Assembly (NCBI GenBank): GCA_937864895.1
Contig: CALMDF010000449.1
Coordinates: forward strand, 1-7,027
Direction: 5' to 3'
DNA: 7,027 bases
Origin: an uncultured Holophagales bacterium
Lineage (GTDB): Bacteria > Acidobacteriota > Thermoanaerobaculia > UBA5066
Shown here: piece after piece, positions 1 to 5,720 of the stretch
Layout of the letters: every line of letters starts with the position of its first letter
Numbering within the stretch: the first letter of the stretch is position 1
The notes under the pieces: generated by a model
What the model was told of the DNA's origin: nothing
Databases searched by the model: none
What the model saw: only the letters and a program-made list of their open reading frames with translations
Program-made: the position numbers and the translations under genes

Positions 1-497
1 ACGACGCACGTCTCGGCGAGGCGGAAGACCTCGACCTCGTCCTGCCCGACGCCGACGGTCTCGACGAGGACGTCGTCGAACCCGGCCGCGTCGAGGACGT
101 CGACGGCGTCGGCGGTCGCGCGGGAAAGGCCCCCGAGGTGGCCCCGGGTGGCCATCGAACGGATCATCACGCCCGGGTCCGTGTAGAGGTCCTGCATCCG
201 GATCCGGTCGCCCAGGATCGCCCCGCCCGTGAACGGCGAGGAGGGGTCGACGGCGATGATGCCGACCCGGCGCCCCTCGGCGCGGGCGGCCTTGGCGAGG
301 GCGGCGGTGAGGGTCGACTTGCCCGCGCCGGGAGCGCCCGTCAGGCCGATGACGCGGGCGCGGCCCGTGCGGGGCCAGAGGAGGGAGAGGAGTTCGGGGA
401 ATCGCGGGTCCGCGGTCTCGGCCCAGGTGATGGCCCGGGCGATGGCCGGAGGGGTCCCCGCGAGAACGCGCTCGGCGAGCTCGCGAACGGGATTCAT
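1..497 (-). CDS. meaB: MeaB/ArgK-type G3E GTPase, methylmalonyl-CoA mutase chaperone (3' part cut off by window edge)
   Basis: Only the first 165 codons are present. The start is the ATG at 497-495, and the frame is open to the window edge. A P-loop GAPGAGKST lies at residues 54-62. It is followed by the family signature VDPSSPFTGGAILGDRIRM (about 83-101), by MIRSMATRGHLGGL (about 110-123) and by ETVGVGQDEVE (about 144-154). These blocks are characteristic of the MeaB/ArgK branch of the SIMIBI/G3E GTPases. Family members use GTP hydrolysis to gate adenosylcobalamin loading into methylmalonyl-CoA mutase (or a related acyl-CoA mutase) and to protect it from inactivation. The old name, LAO/AO transport ATPase, is a misannotation. 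The mutase is often adjacent, but its gene would lie to the left, outside the window. The gene is transcribed away from the sigma54 activator. No clear Shine-Dalgarno precedes this ATG; the start is supported by the normal distance to the P-loop. Confidence 0.94.
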   Translation of the reverse strand, partial: MNPVRELAERVLAGTPPAIARAITWAETADPRFPELLSLLWPRTGRARVIGLTGAPGAGKSTLTAALAKAARAEGRRVGIIAVDPSSPFTGGAILGDRIRMQDLYTDPGVMIRSMATRGHLGGLSRATADAVDVLDAAGFDDVLVETVGVGQDEVEVFRLAETCV

Positions 498-541
498 GGC
501 CGACGGAGTCTACGGGAGGAGGCCGGTAGAATGCCCGTTCC
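498..541. promoter_or_regulatory. 44-bp divergent intergenic spacer with strong purine-rich SD at 514-522
   Basis: This short spacer separates the divergent starts of meaB (497, minus) and the sigma54 activator (542, plus). It contains GGGAGGAGG at 514-522 on the plus strand, a strong Shine-Dalgarno-like run. The run lies about 19 nt before the activator's GTG at 542, which is long. It lies only 8 nt before an ATG at 531, which is in another frame and opens a 21-residue ORF ending at 596. Promoters for both directions must sit here or within the flanking genes. I could not recognise reliable -35/-10 boxes or a -24/-12 sigma54 element. Confidence 0.35.
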
Positions 542-2602
542 GTGCCAACCATCCCGTCCGCCCCGCACGCGGCCGACCCTCTCGTCGGCGTCCTGACCGA
601 GATCGCCCGCACGGTGGCGGAGACGCTTTCCCTTCCGGAGGTCTTCGCGCGCGTCGCGGACGCGGCCCGCCGCGTCCTCCCCTTCGACGCCGCGGGCGTC
701 GCCCGGCTCGTCGACGGCCCAGCGCTCCTGTCGTGGGGCACTTCCACGCCCGGGCTCCCCGAAGGCCGGGAGTGGCGCTACGAGAAGAGCGAGATCTCGG
801 ACCTCCTGTGGCCGTCGGGGACCACGCGGCGGATCGACGACACGCGCGAGGTTCTCGACCGGAACCGCCGCGCCGACCGCGAGGTCCTCGACGCCGGCAC
901 GAGGTCGATCCTCGTCGCCCCGATCGCCCGGGGCTCGCTGCCGCTCGGCAGCGTCTGGTTCTCCTCCCGGACCGCCTCGCGGTTCGGGCCGGAGGAGGAG
1001 GAGGCCGCGAGGGCCGTCGCCGACATCCTCTCCGCTGCGCTCGAGCACGAGCGCCTCGCCGAGGAGGAGCGGAGCCGGCTGAGGCGGCACCGCCAGCTTG
1101 AAGCCCTCGGGCCCGCCCTCGCCAGCGCCCTCGACGTCAGGGAAGTCTTCGACCAGGTCTCCGCGATCGCCCGGAACGTGATCCCCCACGAAAAGATGAC
1201 GCTGGGGCTCCTCTCGGACGACCGGACCGAAAACCGACTCTGGGCCGTCGCGGGCGACCGCTCCTGGGCCCCGGAGGCTTACCCGATCCCCGAGTCCGAG
1301 CGAGCGCAGATGGACCTCGACCACCAGGTCGTCGTCGACGCCGAGACGGACCTGCCGCCCGACTCCTCCCGCCGGGCGATCCTCCTCGCCGCCGGGCTGA
1401 GGGCGAGCCTCAGGGTGCCGATCCGCCTCGAGGGAAAGACGGTCGGAGCGCTCTCCTTCCACGCGAAGGAGGTCGGGCGCTACCACGAGGAGGACGTGGA
1501 GCTCGCCTGCCGGGTCGCCGACCAGGTCGCACTCGCCTTCTCGCACCAGCGCCTCGCCGAGGAGGCCAAGCGGACCGAGGACGCGCGGCGCGAGGCGGCA
1601 CGGCTCGAGGAAAGGGTCAGGGTCCTCTCCGACGAGCTGGAGTCGCGCGACGGATTCGGGCGGATCGTCGGGGCGTCGCCCTCGTGGCGGGCCGTCCTCG
1701 TCCAGGCGTCCAAGGTCGCGCCGACCGAGACGACCGTCCTCCTGACCGGCGAGTCGGGAACGGGAAAGGAGGTCGTCGCGCGCGCCCTCCACCGCGCGTC
1801 CGCGCGAAGCGCCGGTCCGTTCGTCGCCCTGAACTGCGCCGCGCTCCCCGAGCAGCTCCTCGAGTCCGAGCTCTTCGGCTACGAGAAGGGGGCCTTCACG
1901 GGCGCCTACGCCTCGCGCGCGGGCCGGCTCGAGCAGGCCGCGGCCGGGACCCTCTTCCTCGACGAGGTGGGCGAGACGAGCCCGCTCGTCCAGGCCAAGC
2001 TCCTCAGGGTCCTTCAGGAGAGGGAGTTCCAGCGCCTCGGCGGGACGCGGGTCCTTAAGGCCGAGGTCCGCGTCGTGGCCGCCACGAACCGGGACCTTCA
2101 CGCCGCGATCGCGCGGGGCGGCTTCCGGGAGGACCTCTTCTACCGGCTCTCGGTCTTCGAGATCCACCTCCCTCCCCTCCGCGAGCGGCCCGAGGACGTC
2201 CTCCTCCTCACCGAGCGCTTTCTCGAGGACCTCTCCCGCAACGTCGGCCGCCCGGCGCCCGGCGTCTCGCGCGAGGCGCGCGAGCTCCTCCTCTCGCACT
2301 CCTGGCCGGGGAACGTCCGGGAGCTGCGTAACGCCCTCGAGCGCGCGGTGATCCTCTCCGAGGGGGGCCTCATCCAGGCCGAGCACCTCCCCATCTCGCT
2401 CGCCGGGGGCGGGACGTCCCGCGTCGCCTCCGCGGCGGCCGTCGAGCTTCCCCCCGGAGGGCTCGACCTCGACGCGCTCGAGAAGACGCTCGTCACCCAG
2501 GCGCTCGAGAGGACGAAGAACAACCGGAGCCGGGCGGCGAAGCTCCTCGGCCTCACCCGGGCCCAGCTCTACACCCGCCTCGAGCGTTACGGCCTGGAGT
2601 GA
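542..2602 (+). CDS. Sigma54-dependent transcriptional activator, GAF-GAF-AAA+-Fis HTH (FhlA/NorR-like architecture)
   Basis: This is a 686-residue bacterial enhancer-binding protein. Two GAF-like sensor modules (about 15-165 and 190-335) are joined by charged helical linkers (about 165-190 and 333-367) that look like coiled coils. The AAA+ core follows: Walker A GESGTGKE (403-410), the sigma54-contacting loop GAFTGA (450-455), Walker B LFLDE (471-475), the sensor-I region ATNRDL (514-519), the arginine-finger region FREDLFYRL (528-536) and WPGNVRELRN (588-597). The C-terminus (about 640-686) is a Fis-type helix-turn-helix with NNRSRAAKLLGLTRAQLYTRL. All motifs needed for ATP hydrolysis and sigma54 remodelling are intact, so it should be active. 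The GAF domains suggest a small-molecule, gas or redox signal, but I see no Cys/His set that identifies a ligand. There is no receiver domain. The GTG start at 542 is the earliest in-frame choice; the next is a GTG at 614, which would trim the first GAF module. Its stop overlaps the start of the next gene. Confidence 0.95.
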   Translation: MPTIPSAPHAADPLVGVLTEIARTVAETLSLPEVFARVADAARRVLPFDAAGVARLVDGPALLSWGTSTPGLPEGREWRYEKSEISDLLWPSGTTRRIDDTREVLDRNRRADREVLDAGTRSILVAPIARGSLPLGSVWFSSRTASRFGPEEEEAARAVADILSAALEHERLAEEERSRLRRHRQLEALGPALASALDVREVFDQVSAIARNVIPHEKMTLGLLSDDRTENRLWAVAGDRSWAPEAYPIPESERAQMDLDHQVVVDAETDLPPDSSRRAILLAAGLRASLRVPIRLEGKTVGALSFHAKEVGRYHEEDVELACRVADQVALAFSHQRLAEEAKRTEDARREAARLEERVRVLSDELESRDGFGRIVGASPSWRAVLVQASKVAPTETTVLLTGESGTGKEVVARALHRASARSAGPFVALNCAALPEQLLESELFGYEKGAFTGAYASRAGRLEQAAAGTLFLDEVGETSPLVQAKLLRVLQEREFQRLGGTRVLKAEVRVVAATNRDLHAAIARGGFREDLFYRLSVFEIHLPPLRERPEDVLLLTERFLEDLSRNVGRPAPGVSREARELLLSHSWPGNVRELRNALERAVILSEGGLIQAEHLPISLAGGGTSRVASAAAVELPPGGLDLDALEKTLVTQALERTKNNRSRAAKLLGLTRAQLYTRLERYGLE

Positions 2603-3789
2603 GCGTTCCCGCGCGCAGCCCCCTCGCGCGTCTCTGGCCTCTCGACCCGGCCGTCTCCTTCCTCAACCACGGCTCGTTCGGGGCCTGCCCCCACAGGGTC
2701 CTCGCCAGGCAGGCGGCTCTCCGGGACGAGCTCGAGCGGGAGCCGGTGGACTTCCTGTGGCGGCGTCTCCCGGCTCGCCTCGCCGAAGCGCGGGACGCCC
2801 TCGGCGCCTTCCTCGGCGCGAGCCCGGACGACCTCGCGTTCGTCCCGAACGCGACGACCGGCGTGAATGCCGTCCTGAAGTCGCTCGACCTCGGTCGGGG
2901 CGACGAGCTCCTGACGACCTCCCACGTCTACCCCGCCTGCCGCCGGGCGATGGAGTTCGTGGCGGCGCGGCGCGGCGCGCGGGTCGTCGTCGCCGACGTC
3001 CCCTTCCCCCTCCACGGGGAGGACGACGTCGTCGGCCCCGTCCTCGCCGCCGTGACGCCGCGGACCCGCCTCGCGGTCCTCGACCACGTCACGAGCCCGA
3101 CGGCCCTCGTCTTCCCGGTCGAACGGCTCGTCGCCCTCCTCGAGGAGCGAGGAGTCGGGACGCTCGTCGACGGCGCGCACGCCCCCGGGATGGTGCCGCT
3201 CGACCTCGACCGTCTCGGCGCGGCGTACTACACTGGAAACGCCCACAAGTGGCTCTGCGCGCCGAAGGGCTCGGCCTTCCTCCACGTGCGGCGCGACCGG
3301 CAGGCGGAAGTCCACCCGGCGGTGACGAGTCACGGCACCGCGCCGGAGCCGGGCCCGGCGCGCTTCCGCGCCGAGTTCGACTGGACCGGCACCGCCGACC
3401 CGACGCCGTGGCTCGCGATTCCGGAGGCGATCGCGTTCCTCGGATCGCTTCTCCCGGGGGGCTGGCCCGAGGTCATGGTGACGAACCGCGGCCTCGCGCT
3501 GGAGGCGCGGGAGATCCTCCTCGAGGCCTTCGGCGCCGCTCCCGCGGCCCCCGAGTCGATGATCGGCTCGATCGCGTCCGTCCCGCTCCCGGCCGCCGCC
3601 CCCGGCTCCCCCGCCGAACGGCTCTCCCACGAAGGGCTCACGAACTGGCTCCGCGACCGGGGCGTCGAGGCGTGGCTCTACCCCTGGCCCTCGACCGGGG
3701 GACGGCTGGTCCGCGTCTCCGCCCAGCTCTACAACTCCCGGGAGGAGTACGCGCGTCTCGCCCGGCTCCTTGGCGAAGCGCTCGGCTGA
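2599..3789 (+). CDS. Class V aminotransferase-fold PLP enzyme, isopenicillin-N-epimerase-like
   Basis: A 396-residue fold-type I PLP enzyme. The N-terminal block FLNHGSFGACP (21-31) is typical of the isopenicillin N epimerase (CefD)-like branch of class V. Other landmarks are NATTGVN (84-90, phosphate-binding region), DGAHAPG (191-197, with Asp191 expected to contact the pyridine nitrogen) and GNAHKWLCAPKG (213-224), where Lys217 is the predicted Schiff-base lysine. FDWTGTADPTPWL (260-272) is also characteristic of the branch, and an Arg-containing LVRVSAQLYN block (370-379) fits the usual substrate-carboxylate site. The actual substrate is unknown. Family members include amino-acid epimerases, cysteine desulfurase/lyase-like enzymes and hercynylcysteine sulfoxide lyases. 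The start is GTG at 2599, overlapping the upstream TGA as GTGA, which suggests translational coupling to the sigma54 activator; no separate strong Shine-Dalgarno is evident. Length and motifs are complete. The epimerase name should be taken only as a family label. Confidence 0.92.
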   Translation: MSVPARSPLARLWPLDPAVSFLNHGSFGACPHRVLARQAALRDELEREPVDFLWRRLPARLAEARDALGAFLGASPDDLAFVPNATTGVNAVLKSLDLGRGDELLTTSHVYPACRRAMEFVAARRGARVVVADVPFPLHGEDDVVGPVLAAVTPRTRLAVLDHVTSPTALVFPVERLVALLEERGVGTLVDGAHAPGMVPLDLDRLGAAYYTGNAHKWLCAPKGSAFLHVRRDRQAEVHPAVTSHGTAPEPGPARFRAEFDWTGTADPTPWLAIPEAIAFLGSLLPGGWPEVMVTNRGLALEAREILLEAFGAAPAAPESMIGSIASVPLPAAAPGSPAERLSHEGLTNWLRDRGVEAWLYPWPSTGGRLVRVSAQLYNSREEYARLARLLGEALG

Positions 3790-3809
3790 GCCCGCGAACC
3801 CGGAAGCCG

Positions 3810-3932
3810 TCAGCCCGCGAGGAGAACGGCGGAGCCCGCCAGGAGGGCGGCGAGGACGGCCCGGAGGAGCCGGCCGAGGGCGGGGCCCGCGAGGGGCCCG
3901 GCGGCGAGGGCGGGGCGGGCGGCAGCGCTCAT
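3810..3932 (-). CDS. Possible small hydrophobic protein (40 aa), unverified
   Basis: This is a short ORF in the spacer between the PLP-enzyme gene and tag. It starts at an ATG (3932-3930) and ends at a TGA (3812-3810). The peptide has an Ala/Pro/Gly-rich N-terminus and a hydrophobic C-terminal stretch, GRLLRAVLAALLAGSAVLLAG less its last residues (about 20-39), which could be a single membrane segment. Its codons show the same GCC/CTC preference as neighbouring genes. Against it, in DNA this GC-rich open frames and Ala/Leu-rich translations arise by chance, no good Shine-Dalgarno precedes the ATG, and I recognise no family. It would converge on the PLP-enzyme gene and diverge from tag. The rest of the spacer (3790-4007) holds nothing else I can name. 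Confidence 0.22.
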   Translation of the reverse strand: MSAAARPALAAGPLAGPALGRLLRAVLAALLAGSAVLLAG

Positions 3933-4007
3933 CGGCCCGTAGTGACCCGGGAGGCGCGCGTCCCACGGCCCTCGTCCCGCGGCGACGCCGGTGTCATGAT
4001 TTCGCGC

Positions 4008-4577
4008 ATGCCCGAGAGCCTCCGTTGCCCCTGGGCGGGTTCCGACCCTCTCTACGTCGCCTACCACGACGGGGAGTGGGGAGTCCCCTCCCGCGACGAC
4101 CGCCACCTCTTCGAGATGCTCGTCCTCGAGGGCGCCCAGGCCGGCCTCTCCTGGATCACGATCCTGCGCAAGCGCGAGAACTACCGGAAGGCCTTCGCCG
4201 GCTTCGACCCCGCGAAGGTCGCGCGCTTCGGACCGAGGGACGTGGAGCGCCTTCTCGCCGACGCCGGCATCGTTCGGAACCGCCTCAAGATCGAATCCGC
4301 GATCGACAGCGCGAAGGCGTTCCTCGCGCTGCAGAAGGAGGCCGGGAGCTTTTCCTCGTGGCTCTGGGCGCACGTCGACGGGAAACCGGTCCAGGGGGCC
4401 TTCGAGGAGATGCGGGAGGTGCCGGCGAAGACGCCTCTCGCCGAGGCGATCTCGAGGGATCTCCGGAAGCGCGGGTTCCGTTTCGTCGGCCCGACGATCG
4501 TCTACGCCTACCTGCAGGCCGTGGGCGTCGTGAACGACCACCTCGTGAGCTGTCCTCGCCACCGCGAGGTGCGTTGA
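4008..4577 (+). CDS. tag: DNA-3-methyladenine glycosylase I (Tag), base-excision repair
   Basis: A 189-residue enzyme that removes 3-methyladenine from alkylated DNA, leaving an abasic site. It matches the E. coli Tag pattern from end to end. The zinc-snap ligands are conserved with identical spacing: Cys7 and His20 near the N-terminus (DPLYVAYHDGEWGVP at 13-27), and His178 and Cys182 in VNDHLVSC (175-182). These correspond to E. coli Cys4, His17, His175 and Cys179. The base-binding pocket is intact: Tyr19, Trp24, Glu41 in LEGAQAGLSW (40-49) and Trp49. KRGFRFVGPT precedes the C-terminal helix. I chose the ATG at 4008 because the distance to Cys7 resembles known Tag proteins. An in-frame ATG at 3996 would add four residues, and neither start has a convincing Shine-Dalgarno. 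The next gene begins 20 bp downstream on the same strand, so the two are probably cotranscribed. Confidence 0.96.
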   Translation: MPESLRCPWAGSDPLYVAYHDGEWGVPSRDDRHLFEMLVLEGAQAGLSWITILRKRENYRKAFAGFDPAKVARFGPRDVERLLADAGIVRNRLKIESAIDSAKAFLALQKEAGSFSSWLWAHVDGKPVQGAFEEMREVPAKTPLAEAISRDLRKRGFRFVGPTIVYAYLQAVGVVNDHLVSCPRHREVR

Positions 4578-4597
4578 GCTCCGGGAGGGGATCGCAG

Positions 4598-5059
4598 ATG
4601 CCGGAAGGGCTCCCGACCCCGCCGCCCCGCGTTCCGCCCGCCCTGCCGCCCGTTCTCCCGCCCCTTCCCCGGCCCCCGGCTCCGCCCGGGCCTCACCCTT
4701 CGTCGGCCCTCCCGGCCTCGCCGGGGAGGCGATTCCTCGTCGGGCTCGGGGTCTCGGCGGGCTTCGCGGTATTCGGCATCGTCCCGCTCGTCGGCATGCC
4801 CGGCCTCGTCCCCCTCGGCATCGCCGACGCCATCATCGAGCTCGTGAAGGGGTCGAGTCCCCTGACCCGGATGCGGGAAAGCAGCTGGGGTGCGGCGCTC
4901 GTCGTGGCGCTTCTGTGGCCCGTCCCGATCGCCCCGGCCGTCGCCCTCCTCACCGGGCTGCGGCCCGCCCTCCGGGCCGTCTACGTCTGGCTCCTCGCCT
5001 TCGGGGTCGCGGCTCTCTGGGCCCTCGGCGTGGCGTTCGCCGTCCTCCTGGCGTCCTGA
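4598..5059 (+). CDS. Proline-rich small integral membrane protein, unknown function
   Basis: A 153-residue protein that I do not assign to a family. About 20 of the first 42 residues are proline, giving an extended, probably disordered, N-terminal tail. Hydrophobic segments follow at roughly 46-82 (long, with Gly/Pro kinks, possibly two passes), 97-120 (WGAALVVALLWPVPIAPAVA region) and 126-152 (YVWLLAFGVAALWALGVAF region). It is therefore a likely 3-4-pass membrane protein with no catalytic or metal-binding motif visible. The start is well supported by GGGAGGGG at 4583-4590, with about 9 nt between GGAGG and the ATG. It lies 20 bp behind tag and probably shares its transcript. A functional link to DNA repair is not implied by sequence. 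Leu/Val/Ala-rich hydrophobicity in the correct codon phase makes a real gene likely despite the lack of homology clues. Confidence 0.75.
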   Translation: MPEGLPTPPPRVPPALPPVLPPLPRPPAPPGPHPSSALPASPGRRFLVGLGVSAGFAVFGIVPLVGMPGLVPLGIADAIIELVKGSSPLTRMRESSWGAALVVALLWPVPIAPAVALLTGLRPALRAVYVWLLAFGVAALWALGVAFAVLLAS

Positions 5060-5088
5060 CGGAGAGCGGCCCCCCTTCCGCCCGGCCG

Positions 5089-5108
5089 CGCCCGGGCCCG
5101 CCCGGGCG
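5089..5108. terminator. GC-only inverted repeat between convergent genes, candidate bidirectional terminator
   Basis: CGCCCGGGC (5089-5097) and GCCCGGGCG (5100-5108) are perfect 9-nt inverted arms separated by CC. In RNA the innermost pairs must open to form a loop. The repeat lies in the 67-bp gap between the convergent stops of the membrane-protein gene (5059, plus) and the NTF2-like gene (5127, minus), where terminators are expected. There is no T-tract on either side, so if it terminates transcription it may need Rho or act weakly. In such GC-rich DNA chance formation cannot be excluded. Confidence 0.35.
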
Positions 5109-5126
5109 GGAATCCGGCCGGCGGGC

Positions 5127-5582
5127 TCAGGTGCTCGTCCCCGTCGGGCCGTATTCGAGGAGGCCCGTGTGGAGGATGAGAAGCCACCGCTCCCCGACCT
5201 TCGTGTAGCCCTTGCACGCGCGCCCCTTCCAGGCGAACGGCTCTCCCGTCGCGCGGTGCCGCCAGAGCGTGTCGACGTCGACGACCGCGAAGCCGCCGTC
5301 CCCCTCTTCGGAAACGGCGATCCGGACGGTCGTCCGGCGGTTGTGGACGAGCGCGTAGTCGCGGAAGAGCTCCTCCCAGCCTCTCTTCCACCGTTCCCTG
5401 TCGAAGCGGCCCTGCGGGAAGACCCAGAGGGCCGGGTCGTGAGCCGCCGCGTGGGGCGGCCAGGGCCAGACCATGTCGGGGTGGAAGAGGGAGACGAGCG
5501 CCTCCGCGTCCTGGCGGTTCCAGGCTTCCGTCTCGCGGTCGACGAGAGCGCGGATGGCGTCTTCGGCGGAAGGGCTGGGCAT
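5127..5582 (-). CDS. NTF2-like / SnoaL-like domain protein
   Basis: A 151-residue protein with the layout of the NTF2-like cone fold (SnoaL/DUF4440-type). The N-terminal helix AIRALVDRETEAWNRQDAEA (9-28) leads into LVSLFHPDMVWPWP (29-42). A helical block WKRGWEELFRDY (65-76) follows, and then the curved sheet: RTTVRIAVSEEG (83-94), GFAVVDVDTLWRH (97-109), CKGYTKVGERWLLILHTGLL (123-142). The form AWNxxDxxxLxxLFxPD is the usual opening of this superfamily, whose members are either small-ligand enzymes (isomerases, hydrolases) or binding proteins. No specific catalytic Asp/His pair could be assigned. There is no signal peptide, so it should be cytosolic. The start is the ATG at 5582-5580. No strong Shine-Dalgarno is seen upstream, so the exact start is moderately certain. 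It lies 76 bp downstream of the palindromic repeat on the minus strand, and it may depend on its own promoter if that repeat ends the upstream transcript. Confidence 0.85.
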   Translation of the reverse strand: MPSPSAEDAIRALVDRETEAWNRQDAEALVSLFHPDMVWPWPPHAAAHDPALWVFPQGRFDRERWKRGWEELFRDYALVHNRRTTVRIAVSEEGDGGFAVVDVDTLWRHRATGEPFAWKGRACKGYTKVGERWLLILHTGLLEYGPTGTST

Positions 5583-5658
5583 GACGGAATTGTGCCGCCA
5601 CGGAAGCCCGGCCGGGAACGGGAACGGCGGGGTCGGGGAAGAGGCGGAAGGGAAGAGG

Positions 5659-5719
5659 TGGGGTCAGGCGTGCAATCGTGTATTGTTTTCAACAATACAC
5701 GATTGCACGCCTGACCCCA
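5659..5719. repeat. Perfect 61-bp palindrome, REP/MITE-like element
   Basis: The left arm 5659-5687 begins TGGGGTCAGGCG and ends GTATTGTT. The right arm 5691-5719 is its exact 29-nt reverse complement. The loop is TTC (5688-5690). The arms are about 52% GC, against roughly 70% for the surroundings. The outer half is GC-rich and the inner half AT-rich, so the folded RNA or single-stranded DNA would be a very stable hairpin. From memory, similar GGGGTCAGG...CCTGACCCC palindromes are dispersed in many bacterial genomes and resemble the REP-type sequences moved by Y1 (RAYT/IS200-like) transposases; I cannot verify that here. No transposase is in the window. It begins one base after the stop of the DedA-rhodanese gene and may act as its transcript 3' end, although no U-run follows on either strand. 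Confidence 0.85.
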
Positions 5720-5720
5720 T

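Noticed and set aside
494..2386. A 630-codon open frame on the minus strand, antisense to the sigma54 activator
   Set aside because: Its translation is a low-complexity Gly/Arg/Glu/Asp/Leu-rich mirror of the activator, with no domain. Long antisense frames are expected in DNA of this GC content, and the plus-strand frame has every bEBP motif.
2587..3966. Long minus-strand open frame antisense to the PLP enzyme
   Set aside because: Arg/Gly/Pro-rich shadow without recognisable domains; the plus strand carries the intact class V enzyme.
5659..5719. The palindrome as a classic intrinsic terminator
   Set aside because: The stem is far longer than usual, its AT-rich part is at the tip and not in a following U-tract, and there is no T-run on either strand. 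Kept as a repeat with a possible 3'-end role.
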